64,000 nt of DNA from Siderastrea siderea. Its lineage: Eukaryota; Cnidaria; Anthozoa; Scleractinia; Rhizangiidae. The notes beneath the pieces are model-generated. The model saw only the letters and a list, made by a program, of their open reading frames with translations, was not told the origin of the DNA and made no database searches. The stretch covers positions 69,161,399-69,225,398 of the forward strand of contig OZ034968.1 of assembly GCA_964030785.1 (NCBI GenBank), written 5' to 3'. The position numbers and the translations under genes are program-made. Positions 32,860-43,043 of this stretch are shown piece after piece. Positions within the stretch are counted from its first letter, which is position 1. The number at the start of each line of letters is the position of its first letter.

Positions 32860-33050
32860 AGCATTAGGAAAGAAATTTTTTCGCTTCTCTTATCCTTATG
32901 TTTATGTTGCTTTTATTCTAATGAGCAGAACATAAGAGTTCCTGACTGTAAATTTCGAGCTAAAAGGGTGGTTCTGGTAAATTATCAGGATTTTCGAATT
33001 TTCAGGCCTTGTCAGCCAGTCAAGATGTTTAGTCGGTGCCAGGCTCAAAT
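32860..33050. repeat. Dispersed repeat R3, copy 2
   Basis: Diverged partner of 19190-19375, same orientation, ending in the shared GAATTTTCAGGCCTTG and GGTGCCAG. Confidence 0.5.
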
Positions 33051-34517
33051 AGCCCAGGTACATACGTCTCCTGAGCGTCATAAGAAGCCAAACAGTGTTT
33101 CCCCTCCCCTTAAAATATTTTTTGTTTGTTCTTGTAGCGTTGATGTCCTCACTAGTTTATGCGCATGCTTGTGCTTGTGGTTAATTAATGATGGCTCATG
33201 ACCCCACTGGTGAAAACCAACCTTAAAACAACCTCAGAATAATCTTAAAACAACCCAAAAATAACTTTAAAGGGACTATTTGATGGCGATTTTGCTGATG
33301 GTTTCAATATTTGGCAAAAAATAGTGATCCTCCTTGGTCTCAAAGGGTTAATGGGTGAGTTTGCTCTTGCATGAAAGTGAAATTTGTGAAATACCGTATT
33401 AGTTCATGGGCCAGACCAGATTTCGGTACCAAATTGAGGGACAATGAGATATGAGCTGATAGCCCTCCCTAAGGTGTTTTAAAATTTGTATGATAATCTT
33501 TCTAGATAAGTAACTTTTATGTAGTTTTCTTAATTTTTCTTAATTTTCAGAATACCCATTTAGCATGGAAACGAGGCTGTGTATAACACCCCTATAAATA
33601 TGGGATGAGTGCAGTTTTTTTCAGCAATTCTGATGGTAAAAAAGAAGACTATTGTATTTGGATTGGATTTGGTTAAAATAGGCAATTTTTGAAGGAATGT
33701 CATGAGGCCTACTCTGGGACCTTAACTCGCCGCAAGATTATGCGAGATAATGCGAGTGAAGGCGAGTTAAGGAAAAATCAAGCTTGCCTATCAGTTGTGA
33801 GTTAAGGCGAGTTAAGGCGAGTTAAGGCGAGTTAGGGGAAAATGACCCAACTAATGTCGAGGTGATAAGGGTTAAAACATATGGTACTACGCTTTAGGCA
33901 AAAGATGCCTTGCAATCCTTGTATGTCTTGTATATATAACAAGGCTCCATGTTGTCCAATTACGAAAAAAATAAGCAAAAAATTTCAGATGAGTGCAAAA
34001 ATTGATTGAGTGAACTCTTACGTAAATTTTGTAACTGAATTTTTTCCTAACTGGACAAGCTTAAGTATGAATATGGAGTCCTGATCTTTACCAATTATAA
34101 AGCATTCAGACACCAAACTATCCCATTAGGTGGCTGTATGATAATAATAATCATCATCATCGTCATCGTCATCATCATCATATAATTAAGTGAATATTAA
34201 ATATTCACTATAGCTACATAAATAGTTGGCAGACTAATAAATTAGTGAAAAAGGAAACTAATGTTAACCAAGCAATCATGAATAGATAAGTCAATGTAAC
34301 TGTAGTATAAACACAGGTAAGATGTTTTATTTTGTTTTGTTTTTTAATTCAGTAACACTATGTTTTAATAGACAGGTGGGCATAATCGGTATCAGCATGA
34401 ACTATTGTCATTGAGTCCAGAACTAAAAAAAAAGTTCTTACAGTCTGTACCAATGTTTTGCAACAGCTAGTACAAAAAAAAAACACAAAACAAAAAAAAA
34501 ACAGGGAAGCTGACGAA
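33051..34517. other. Non-coding region with short tandem arrays
   Basis: GCGAGTTAAG is repeated three times near 33803-33832, with diverged copies from 33735. ATC triplets lie at about 34143-34180. No gene recognised. Confidence 0.5.
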
Positions 34518-34849
34518 TTACAACTCAGCTGAGGAGATTTTTATGATACAATCAACTTTACTGAAATGCATTGAAATGTCTTTCTTCTTGAAATTTATCA
34601 GACTTATCTTTAAGTCTTCCATTCGACCCATCCTCTGAACTTCACTGATGGTTTCCCTTGGAATCCAGCCCAATTGTTTGTTGTTACTATCAGAAATGAA
34701 AACGCCAATTGCATTTTCGTTTCCTCCTGATAAATCCATTGTAACTTCTTGTAAATGCAGTTTGATGCCTTTTCGCAAGGACAGTAGTTCCTGTAATTTG
34801 GAAACTCCCTCCTTAAACTTTGAAAGTCCTGTGAGAGACACTTTGATTT
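34518..34849 (-). CDS. Terminal host exon, HIRAN-like motif
   Basis: The acceptor CCTCCTTTCTTTTGCAG precedes 34849; the frame is open to the stop at 34518 (about 110 residues). The segment NENAIGVFISDSNNKQLGWIP resembles the core of HIRAN domains (NAI-V, then G-IP), which bind DNA 3' ends in SWI/SNF-type repair factors. The similarity is short and I rate it as tentative. Upstream exons are separated by the MULE-like element at 34918-36530, which would then sit in the intron. It may belong to the BRCT gene further up, which I cannot show. Confidence 0.5.
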
Positions 34850-34925
34850 CTGCAAAAGAAAGGAGGATCAAGTTAACTTGATAGTAATCTCTTCATCATT
34901 CTCAGCCTAAGAATAACGGGTGACT

Positions 34926-35045
34926 CGAAAACACAGACCTCGAAAACCCAGACCCCAGACCCCAGACCTCGAAAACACAGACCTCGAAGACCCAGACCTC
35001 GAAAACACAGACCTCGAAAATGCAGACCTCGAAAACACAGACCTC
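34926..35045. repeat. Minisatellite in left TIR
   Basis: Repeats of about 16 bp, GACCTCGAAAACACA, with variants (CCCAG, AATGCAG and a double GACCCCA). Confidence 0.9.
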
Positions 35046-35471
35046 GAAAACACAGAAACCACTAACGTGTCAAAAATACTGTAAACAATGTTTATAAATC
35101 CCCTGTTTGTCGTTTCTATTTCTTTTGTTTAGAAACTGTTTGTTGCCAATTACCTCGATATCCAAAAGTCGATATGAAAATGAAATGTATTAATCGGGCC
35201 TAAACAGAAGTGGATCAGTCAAAGTACAAAATACAAAGGCACCCGAAAGCGATTGAAACTCACTGACCTATCATAACAGATAATAATTATAAAATCGATG
35301 ACCAGATGTCACGCAACGGTAATCAGGTAACGGAAATCGGCATTCGATAAAAACAAATTGAAATAAATGAATTTGAAAAAAAATCAATGTGGGTTCGCAA
35401 AGGAAAGGTTTCTTTATTTGAAAATTCCTAAATAACAGAACTCAGACCATATTTAACGATAACAAGATATT

Positions 35472-35753
35472 TCAGTGTTGCAAATCGTTGAGGAGTCTAA
35501 CTTCTTTATAGAATAGCTTCTTTTCTTCCTGATCGAGCACATGCAGCATTTTCTTGACGACAACGGTGTGACACTTCGTATCTCCTGAAGCTCTGTATTC
35601 TGCCGTGTAAACATCTCCAAAGGAACCTTGTCCTAGTCTCTGTTTTAACGGCAATTCACTACATTTGAAGCGCGGAATGTCTTCGCCAATTTCGCTTGCA
35701 GGTGGCCCTTTTCGTAATAGCTGAGGAAGCTTAAACTTTCGAAAAGCCGACAT
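35472..35753 (-). pseudogene. Captured protein-kinase N-lobe fragment
   Basis: 93 codons from an ATG. A basic leader (MSAFRKFKLPQLLRK) is followed by the start of a protein kinase domain: glycine loop LGQGSFGDVYTAEY, the ATP-anchoring Lys in VVVKKML, and helix C with Glu (FYKEVRLLNDL). It stops at LQH, exactly where family members continue with HPNIV into beta strand 4, so helix C is complete but all catalytic-loop and DFG sequence is absent. As it begins at a start codon and ends at a typical exon edge, it looks like a captured first exon. It cannot be an active kinase; at most it could encode a fragment or serve as RNA. Confidence 0.8.
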
Positions 35754-35850
35754 AGCTGAAAATTTTACCCCTCAATCTAAACATGTGTCTTAAGTTTCGC
35801 GCCAAAATGTTTACTTCTGCCTCACGTGCGATAGCCGACCTTTGACCTCA
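35754..35850. promoter_or_regulatory. Divergent promoter candidate, 97 bp
   Basis: The space between two outward-facing start codons (35753 minus and 35851 plus). It contains a palindromic E-box CACGTG at 35823-35828. A host bidirectional promoter may have been captured together with its two first exons. Confidence 0.4.
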
Positions 35851-36225
35851 ATGGCTGAAAGCAAGCTATTGTTCGGTCACATCCCCAAGAACAAAGTCGA
35901 AGATCATGTTCTTTTATTGTACACTTCCGTCACGCAACAAAGAGAATACGCGCCCGAATTCAGCTTGCAAAAGCCAATCGAGGCCCTAAACTATTCCTAC
36001 CGCTCTTTCGACCGGGAAATTTGTTGCGAGCTAGCACTCATCGCACATGATTGCGTAGAAAAACAAAGCCAAGAGCCGAAAGGAGTGATGACTAAAGAAA
36101 GACCAAGAAAACACCACGCGCGAAGTGTCTCACATATCATGACAGCTATAAATGACAGTTACTGGTGCTCATTGTACGTCTACAATAGTTATTTCAATGG
36201 TTTTTCTGATTTTAATATATCTTAG
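35851..36225 (+). pseudogene. Captured second gene fragment, unrecognised
   Basis: A 124-codon frame from ATG 35851 (MAESKLLFGHIPKNKVEDHV), acidic to neutral and well-formed until about AINDSYWC, after which composition turns to intron-like hydrophobic residues; the exon probably ended near 36170. No domain recognised. It diverges from the kinase fragment and lies wholly inside the MULE-like element. Confidence 0.45.
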
Positions 36226-36340
36226 TTTTCGTAACACCCACGACAAACTAGGGGATTTATAATTTTTTATTTCAGCCATAATTCGCTCGCTAGCAAAGGC
36301 TGTCATTGTTTACAGTATTTTTGATACGTTAGTGGTTTTT

Positions 36341-36525
36341 AGTAGGTCTGTGTTTTCGAAGTCTGCGTTTTCGAGGTCTGTGTTTTCGAGGTCTGTGTTT
36401 TCGAGGTCTGGGTTTTCGAGGTCTGTGTTTTCGAGGTCTGCGTTTTCGAGGTCTGGGTTTTCGAGGTCTGTGTTTTCGAGGTCTGGGGTCTGGGGTCTTG
36501 GTTTTCGAGGTCTGTGTTTTCGAGA
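36341..36525. repeat. Minisatellite in right TIR
   Basis: Inverted counterpart of 34926-35045, about 11 units of TTTTCGAGGTCTGTG, longer than the left array. The DLENTDLEN- and KTQTS-type ORFs here are repeat artefacts. Confidence 0.9.
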
Positions 36526-36540
36526 CACCCTAAGAATAAC

Positions 36541-37352
36541 AGCAAAAAATGACCATATTTTCTGTTCAGGCTTACTGAGAGAGCTATACCTCATCTTCAT
36601 TTGACGTTAAATTGACAAGAATAGTTTACTCATCACAAAGCATCCCTTACTTTCCATTATCTGCTTTGTCAGCTTTTGTCCTGCATTTGAAAACCCTTAC
36701 AATCTTCCAGCTTCGCATTTTTACAAAAAATGGCGACCGCCCGTCGCGTTGTGATTGTTTTCTTGTCATGTACGCCACATTGAAGCGTCCTACATAAAAC
36801 TTGCCTGCCAGTGGACTGGGATCAATACTCTTTTTCAGTATCCATATATACATATATTGCCCGATGTCCTTATGGAGAATTTGCTAACTAATAAATAAAT
36901 CTAACTTCTGTTTAGGCCCCCCTCATGTTAAAAGCTTGTTCTTCGAGTTAAGCCACCTGTTCGAGATACATCATTCTGGCTAGTTGTATTAAATATTGAT
37001 GTGGAATATACAGTTACTAACCACTTAAGTTTTTTCTTTGCCTTTTTAAGCTGGGTTGGATTGTTGTTGAGTCTTCTTCTCTAGGTTGTGTTGTTTTCGC
37101 CGTGAAAGACTCTTGGACTTCACTCTGAGATTAAGAAGAAGAAAATCTAATTACCGTAAAGGCTGTGTCCATGGATATGTATGTACAAAGCTAGACCTAT
37201 TTCCACAGGACACACTAGGAAACGCTAATATTGTTTCCGTTTTGGTGATCTTTCAATCCTCTCGTCAATGTAAAGAAAAAATGTTCAGGTAAAAAATTCC
37301 GACTATTCCGGTAGTCTTGGAGATCATCAGTGCAAGGAAATGTAAGATTGTT
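36541..37352. other. Host intron or intergenic, no supported exon
   Basis: Contains a short coding-like minus stretch (DPSPLAGKFYVGRFNVAYM, about 36775-36835) without convincing splice sites. Otherwise nothing recognised. Confidence 0.35.
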
Positions 37353-37475
37353 TTATTTGTTAGAAGATTTTACATTTTCGTTCCCAGAGTTGCGATTCTT
37401 TGGTTTAGCGCCTTGTATGAGTGAAGCCTGCTGGGGGTACCTTGACCCACGTTTGGAACGTGCAGCAGAGTTATC
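37353..37475 (-). CDS. BRCT gene, possible second exon
   Basis: The acceptor TTTTTGTCCCAAACAG precedes 37475 and gives a phase-0 continuation from the BRCT exon, 40 codons to a TAA. The product is low-complexity, rich in S, K, N and Q, like the linker after the BRCT in X-family DNA polymerases. It may instead end at a GTAAAAT donor near its end. Linkage to exon 1 rests only on phase and order. Confidence 0.4.
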   Translation of the reverse strand, partial: DNSAARSKRGSRYPQQASLIQGAKPKNRNSGNENVKSSNK

Positions 37476-37780
37476 CTGTTTGGGACAAAAATAACCAAAG
37501 TACCTAACCTGTGTAGGACAATTCCTTCCATTTAAGACCTTATCTAGGGTACAATCTCTCATTTTGTTGCTAGATTACGGGCTCATTTTCCTTCAAATAA
37601 CGAATCACGTGCGCAGGAAAAATTTGTGCTCTCTTCACGTTTTGTTCAAATCAAGCGTCACATAACCAGCTATAACCCCTTTACCACCCTGAGAGCGTGC
37701 GTCACCAGCGCCCACTGACAATATGAACGTGGAACATAAAGGTGGGCAGCCCAAAACCTAAACTCTTAAAATTAGTTCTA

Positions 37781-38830
37781 AGGGACCGGTCATTATTTAC
37801 CGGGGAGGGGGGGGGGGGGGGGGAGGGCCACTGAAGTTTTGAAGAAGGCGGCTAAAAAATTTTGACCCTCCCCAAATTGGAGCTTAAAAAATCGTGACCC
37901 TCCCCGAATCGGAGTCGAAAAAATTGTGACCCCCCCCCTCCCCTCTGCGACTACGACTAGCAACTGAATTTGGCCCTTTTAGAAAACTATTAAGATCGTC
38001 TAAACTTAGCTGTTCGAAATAAAAAAAGCGAAATACTGTGTTTGATTATGTACATACTTTGCTGATGATTTTCTAATGAATAGTTGGAGTAAAAATAATT
38101 TCATGCGTGAGACTTAACTGTTTCAGAGTGTAAGATTGCATCTGACTCTTTAGAGGACTGCACTTCAGCAGTAACTTGCTTAAGTAACAAGCAAGTTTAG
38201 GTGGGGTCCGGGAGCATGCTCCCTCGGGAAATTTTTATTTTAAGTTTTCTAGAATCACAAGAAATGCAACTTAAACTGTCGAACATGATGAGAAGCAATT
38301 ATTTTGTGCCAGTGAAAACATCGATTATCAAAGGTGCAAAGCCTCTCTGATGAAACGAGTTGTGATTCAGTTCTACGAGTGAACTGAACGGGAACAGAAA
38401 GACCAAGACAAAAAACGTAACATACTACTGTGTTAAAAAAAAAGACAAAAGCTGGTAAAATGGCCACTTTGATGAAATTTTTTACTGTTGCCAAGGGTGA
38501 ATAACATTACGTAGCTAGAGCAAAGAAGAAAAGCGAAGCAACAATACATTCTTTGAAGAGGCAAAAACTTGTTTCTGGCTGAAAAAATGTTGTCAACCAA
38601 ATTGTTTTTAGAACATGAAAAAGGACAGACATCAGTTTCAAATTAAGGAGAACTTGATTTGAAAATCACTTTAGGCACTTGGTACTGATTTAGGCTGAAA
38701 AAAATCACAGCCCTCCCCTAAGTACCATTTAAAAAGTAATGGCCCTCCCCTAAATTGCACTAAAAAAATAGTGGCCCTCCCCCCAAATATAGTGGCCCTC
38801 CCCCCCCCCAGTAAATAATGACCGGTCCCT
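37781..38830. mobile_element. TIR element with GACCCTCCCC subterminal repeats
   Basis: 1,050 bp. The ends AGGGACCGGTCATTATTTAC and (inverted) TAAATAATGACCGGTCCCT match over 19 bp. Subterminal blocks repeat (A)nTTGTGACCCTCCCC on the left and AGTGGCCCTCCCC on the right. The longest open frame (minus, 38494-38255) is not a transposase. It is inserted in the intron only 23 bp after the donor of the BRCT exon. Confidence 0.8.
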
Positions 38831-38853
38831 AAAGAGCAAGCTAGAGCACTTAC

Positions 38854-39135
38854 CAATTTAAAGGGCTCACAGGAAACAAGAGAATCGTGTTCAATACATT
38901 CCGATAGCCACTCAATTCGCACATGTATCGCCGAATCCCCAATGATGTCCCGTTTTTCGACTCCCCTAGAGTAAACAACATGTGTAGTTGAATCCTTTCT
39001 TGTCTCGTTAACCGAGCCTCCGCGTTCTTCAATTTTTTTGGTCAAGATGTTAATTTGCGTTCGAATTTGTCTTTTCTTCACGAAAAAGATTTCAAGCCCT
39101 TCAAATATCCGTTTCCGCGTACGACTACAGGCCAT
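38854..39135 (-). CDS. First exon of a BRCT-domain protein
   Basis: 94 codons from ATG 39135 to a phase-0 donor (AAATTG|GTAAGTGC). A short basic start (MACSRTRKR) leads into a complete BRCT fold: IFEGLEIFFV, then IEERGGSV, STTHVVYS and the hallmark IEWLSECIEHDSLV with the conserved Trp. BRCT domains bind phosphoproteins or DNA ends in repair. An N-terminal BRCT in exon 1 followed by a low-complexity linker would fit an X-family polymerase such as lambda or TdT, but no polymerase domain lies in the window, so I name only the domain. Confidence 0.75.
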
Positions 39136-40102
39136 GGTAGACTCGATTTTTCGCCCCAAGCAGCAGTTGCTAGTTGTGAAGTATAACAGTAGCAATCACT
39201 GGATTATAACTATTATAGCTCAGTCATGTCAGATTAGTTGAGACCGGAACCGGTAAAGGGGCCTGTTTTTGAAGCGGGGTGGAGCGGAGACGGGTGGGGG
39301 GTAGTGGTTGATTTCCGAAAAAAATTTCCTGCAAACAGCGTTCGAGCGAAAAGAAATTCGAGCATGCAGCATCATTTTTACACCAAAAAATAGGAAAATA
39401 AACCGTACAAAGTAAAGTAGTAGGCTTAAAAAAAGACATTGCCAAACGAAATCACTAGATACCCCCCCTCCAAATAAAAAAGAAATAATATGGTCGCTCG
39501 ATTGCTAATGCCGATGACCAAAACAAATGTATTCGATATCCATCTGTTTTATTGGATACTTTATGCATTATATATAAAATTATTGGAACTCTCATCTGGG
39601 AAAAGCTGAGGCATACTTTTGGCTTGACTAGCTTTGTCCCACCGGAAGAAACTACCGACAGAAGACCAACCACCGACAAAAACATAGTTTCTCTCCTGAC
39701 AAGTGTCAATCATGCTTATATTCGCCAGGAACGTCCAAAGCACAGTACAATCACATTTTGATCGTGTTTGATTACGGATGCATTGATTCCTTCACGTTGT
39801 ATGATCATGGGCGCTGGTTATGGGTCATTATGCTCAGCTGCATTAATAGTTAGGTTTCAATGGATGAAAGCGGGCATTCACAAGGACAAACTCACGATAA
39901 CTATAATTCCAAAACGTCGGCCAGACGTCGCAAGCTTTACCCCCTCCCTCCCGCCAAAAAAAAAAAATCGCTAAATAATTGCTAATGCCGATGGCCAAAA
40001 CAAATGTATTCGATGTTCTCCACCATCTGAACGCCTGGAACAGGCTAATAGCGGAACTCCTTTGCGGCCGAAGGCCGCAAAAGTGGAGCCCCATACTCAT
40101 AC
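39136..40102. other. Region upstream of BRCT gene, with short duplication
   Basis: It would hold the BRCT gene promoter. The word TTGCTAATGCCGATG(A/G)CC plus AAACAAATGTATTCGAT occurs at about 39502-39540 and again at 39978-40015. A hairpin GCGGCCGAAGGCCGC lies at about 40064-40078, inside a GGAACTCC...GTGGAGCC inverted word. No ORF with a recognised product. Confidence 0.5.
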
Positions 40103-40349
40103 TAAGAGGCATGCTGGTGATTTTTTATGGTCATGGCAAGCGGAATGGTTCGCGGGCGCGTGCGCCGTACATACATACGTACGTACGTCGCATTTCATGA
40201 CATTCTTACATGAGGCAAATTTTCACCCAGCTTATTGCCAATGGCATGGTAAACTGGACGTTAGCTTCGCATTTTTTCTTGACTTTTCATGTTAATAGCT
40301 CCATTCATCTTTTATTAAACTTTAATTTAAATGATATACTGAGAAAAAT

Positions 40350-40770
40350 ATGTCAGAAGAGCAGAGACGAAGGAGAAGGGAAGGAGATAGAGAACAACAA
40401 CGGGAAAGGATGAGAAACGCCACTGAAGAACAGCGTCAAGCAGAACAGAAACAAAAACGAGAAAGACGAAAGAACAGTAAGCTTACAGCAGAGCAAGAAA
40501 GGCAACGAGAAGTAAGACGGACGGTACTGAAGAACAACGCCAGAGGAAAACTGAGAGACGCCGACAGAGAACTGTAGACATGTCGGGTACACTTTTCTTG
40601 ATTTTTATCAATTTGTGATTGGAAATAATTTTGTACCACTGAATAATTTACGTCTACGTTTTTGTATTTTATTCTACAGATGAACAAGGGGAAAGAAATC
40701 GTAATGGAGAGAGAGAATGGAGAAGAAATTTACGCCAAGGACAGCATGAAGTTAGAAGGTGTTAGGGTAA
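40350..40770 (+). pseudogene. Arg/Glu-rich repeat protein remnant, copy 1
   Basis: Exon 1 encodes repeats of about 20-23 residues, EQRRRRREGDREQQRERMRN-like, with TEEQRQ recurring; it breaks by a one-base loss (GACGGACGG here against GACGGAACGG in copy 2). A donor (ATGTCGG|GTAC) and an acceptor (TTTTATTCTACAG, about 40678) frame a second exon with the same R/E-rich composition. Similar STPR-like N-termini occur on PIF1/Helitron-type helicases, but no helicase is present here, so the assignment is tentative. Confidence 0.5.
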
Positions 40771-41272
40771 AAGTAGAACAAAGTAGAACAACAAAGCTTT
40801 ATTACCAAATAGAAAAAGGAAAAAAGTTAAACTTTACAATATAATACAATATCAATTCAATTTCCCTGCTTTAGCAAAGTTTGTTTAACAAAAAAAATGC
40901 ACTGTTACAAAAGGGAACTTTTCGTCAAAACTTAAACCGCACCTTTTACGATATGTCATTTAATACTACTCGTAGTAAGTGAAAAAAAGAGGAAAAAAAG
41001 CAAAACAAAACAAAACGAAAAAGAGGAACACAATTTGAGGGGGTAGTGCAAAGGTGATGGTATCATGTTACAAGATTTCACAATATGGCCGCGCGCGTCA
41101 GGCCGAGAACGAGAACACAATACCTTTTCAACGTTAGAAATGAAAAGATAGGCTAAAGAAACTCGACTGCGGGTCCCGAATGCCGATTAAGTGGGATATG
41201 AATGTCTTTATTGAGAGGAGAAATATGGATTGCTTTGGCCCGATGCTTTAATTGAACCAGCGTGAAGATCTG

Positions 41273-41706
41273 TATGGTGGCCTCGTACTGCCATAGCAAA
41301 AAACCCATTGTCTTAACATTTCTCTTTTAAATATATGTTTTATTTTCTTTTTTTGTTGTTTTTTTAATGTCTTTATTGTTTCTTCATCAAAGTAATATTT
41401 TATCAAAGTTATTTTCGATGAAAAGTAAATTATTTTAAGAACTAGATGAAAACAAAATGATTTCAAAAATGAAAATAAGCTTGAGCGGAACCAAAAGTAA
41501 ATTCCTTTAAAATCGTTGTAAAAACAATTAAAAACAGAATTAAAAAAAAAATCAAAATCAAATCAAATCAAAATTGTCCATGGCCTATCACTGCCATAAG
41601 AAAAAAAAAGGTAAAATGAAAACAACATTGGCCATGGCCTATCATTGCCATAACAAAAAATAAAAAAATTATTGTCATGGCCTATCGTTGCCATAGACCA
41701 GAATGC
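41273..41706 (+). repeat. Left TIR, 434 bp
   Basis: Matches the right TIR in reverse complement almost base for base, from TATGGTGGCC to GACCAGAATGC. It carries three copies of ATGGCCTATC(A/G)(C/T)TGCCAT. Start codons of the flanking genes lie at the inner edge, so the TIRs probably contain both promoters. Confidence 0.93.
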
Positions 41707-43043
41707 ATTTAGGTGCATTTACCTATGATGCTTTGCGCACTGTGCAAGGTGACAAAGTCAACTTGGCAGCCGGTGGTCAAAACTGGGGTAAATTTAAAGA
41801 GAAAATGAAAGAGTTACGCCAAGGGAAAAAGGGAAAAAAGGACTCTGGAAAGTCAGCCAAAGACCTTGAAACCATAGTTGTGCAGCGACTGAGCGCAGAA
41901 GTCTCCGGCAAAGCTCAGAAATACTCTCGAATTGGAGCACGTGAGTTCGTCCCTTTCGAACAGTTCGACGAAATTTCTGTTTGCAATATCAAGAAGGCGT
42001 GCATGAAGCATTACGGTATGCCTGAAACGATGTCCTGTGATGTTCTTGCAGGGGAACAGGGACCTTCCTGTTCCTCTGTAAAACAGTTGCCCACCTTGAA
42101 GGTAATTCACGTTCGCTTCATTGAGGGCAAAGTCGAGGACGCTCCGATTGAAGTTTCGGCGGGGGTCAGTGAGCGGCGGAAGAGAAAGATCAGCGAAATT
42201 TCCCAAGGTCAAAAAGCGGCTGCTGTCACATCAGTACCACAAAGAGCTTCCCAAAGTCCAAGCAAATTTGTCCCGCGAAGCCTGTCAGTTGTTGACATGC
42301 TTAAATTGGGAAAGCTTATTACCAACACCACAACCTCTGTTGAGATCTTCAATTTTGACATGTCGGGAATGGCGTGGACCGGAAGACCATCAACCGTGGA
42401 GTTTTCCATTGAACCCGAGCCATTTGGAACCGGAGGTTTTCGGAAGGCCTTCAAAGCAACTTCCAATGACAGGGGCTTCAATGGTTCAACGTGGGTGGTG
42501 AAAAAGTACCTGAAAAAGGCTGCGGATGACATCCTTACCATTGGACAGACAATAGAGGAACAAACAAAGAAGGTAGTGCAAATGCACTACCTTGCACGAA
42601 ATTTCGCAGCTAAGCTCAAAGAGGAGCTTCTTGCAAGCGATAATGAAATCCTTTTTGGGGAGACCATGAGCTACAAGAAGATTTTCATGGGAAAGATTGG
42701 CGAAGAATATGTAACAGTGGAAGAGTCTGTAGAGGGGACATTCCGCAAATATATCAACAACAATGGAAACATATGTGAGAGCGAAAATGCTGATCCCTTG
42801 ACCAAGAAGGCAGAGTGCCTAGCACACTTCTCATATGAAAGGTCAGAGAGAGAGGTGATGTTGCTGGATGTTCAAGGCTGTGGAAGTTACCTTTTTGACC
42901 CAGAAATTGCCAGCAAGGTGCTAGAGCCCAGCAACATGCTGTTTTGTACAGGAAATCTGTCCAAGAATGCAATAGAGAACTTTACTGCCAACCACAAGTG
43001 CAATGATTACTGCCATCTATTGCAATTAACTGAATTTGAGTGA
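41703..43043 (+). CDS. Alpha-kinase (MHCK/eEF2K type), transposon cargo
   Basis: 446 codons, uninterrupted. Residues 1-230 have a basic lysine-rich stretch (KKGKKDSGKSAKD), a conserved-looking middle and an S/Q-rich linker. From about 235 the alpha-kinase domain begins: glycine loop FGTGGFRKAF, ATP-contact Lys in WVVKKYL (about 264), VEESVEGTFRKY (about 340), LAHFSYERS (about 375), MLLDVQGCGSYLFDP (about 385, with the catalytic Asp), GNLSKNAIENF (about 416) and the zinc-binding HKCNDYC (about 431). All main motifs are present, so kinase activity is plausible. Alpha-kinases phosphorylate Ser/Thr in helical or filament proteins; the substrate here is unknown. It is single-exon, starts at the TIR edge and converges with the transposase. 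Confidence 0.93.
   Translation: MHLGAFTYDALRTVQGDKVNLAAGGQNWGKFKEKMKELRQGKKGKKDSGKSAKDLETIVVQRLSAEVSGKAQKYSRIGAREFVPFEQFDEISVCNIKKACMKHYGMPETMSCDVLAGEQGPSCSSVKQLPTLKVIHVRFIEGKVEDAPIEVSAGVSERRKRKISEISQGQKAAAVTSVPQRASQSPSKFVPRSLSVVDMLKLGKLITNTTTSVEIFNFDMSGMAWTGRPSTVEFSIEPEPFGTGGFRKAFKATSNDRGFNGSTWVVKKYLKKAADDILTIGQTIEEQTKKVVQMHYLARNFAAKLKEELLASDNEILFGETMSYKKIFMGKIGEEYVTVEESVEGTFRKYINNNGNICESENADPLTKKAECLAHFSYERSEREVMLLDVQGCGSYLFDPEIASKVLEPSNMLFCTGNLSKNAIENFTANHKCNDYCHLLQLTEFE

Larger units (their letters stand above)
34918..36530. mobile_element. MULE-like element with captured gene fragments
   Basis: 1,613 bp flanked by a perfect 10-bp duplication TAAGAATAAC (34908-34917 and 36531-36540). The ends GGGTGACTCGAAAACACAG and CTGTGTTTTCGAGACACCC are inverted repeats. 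The TIRs continue through minisatellite arrays and the word CACTAACGTRTCAAAAATAC for about 170-280 bp. A long TIR plus a 9-10 bp duplication is the signature of Mutator-like elements. There is no transposase; the interior instead holds a kinase N-lobe fragment and a divergent second coding fragment, the Pack-MULE arrangement. Confidence 0.82.

Noticed and set aside
36310..36604. Repeat proteins with DLENTDLEN, KTQTS or FSRSV motifs
   Set aside because: They are frames of the TIR minisatellite; all three frames are open because the unit lacks stops.
40436..40592. Minus-strand Ser/Leu/Phe-rich membrane-like ORFs (also 53016-53204)
   Set aside because: Antisense of the Arg/Glu-rich repeat gene; codon complement gives an apparent hydrophobic protein.
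41853..42212. Minus-strand ORFs within the alpha-kinase gene
   Set aside because: Antisense shadows; the plus strand has clear kinase motifs.
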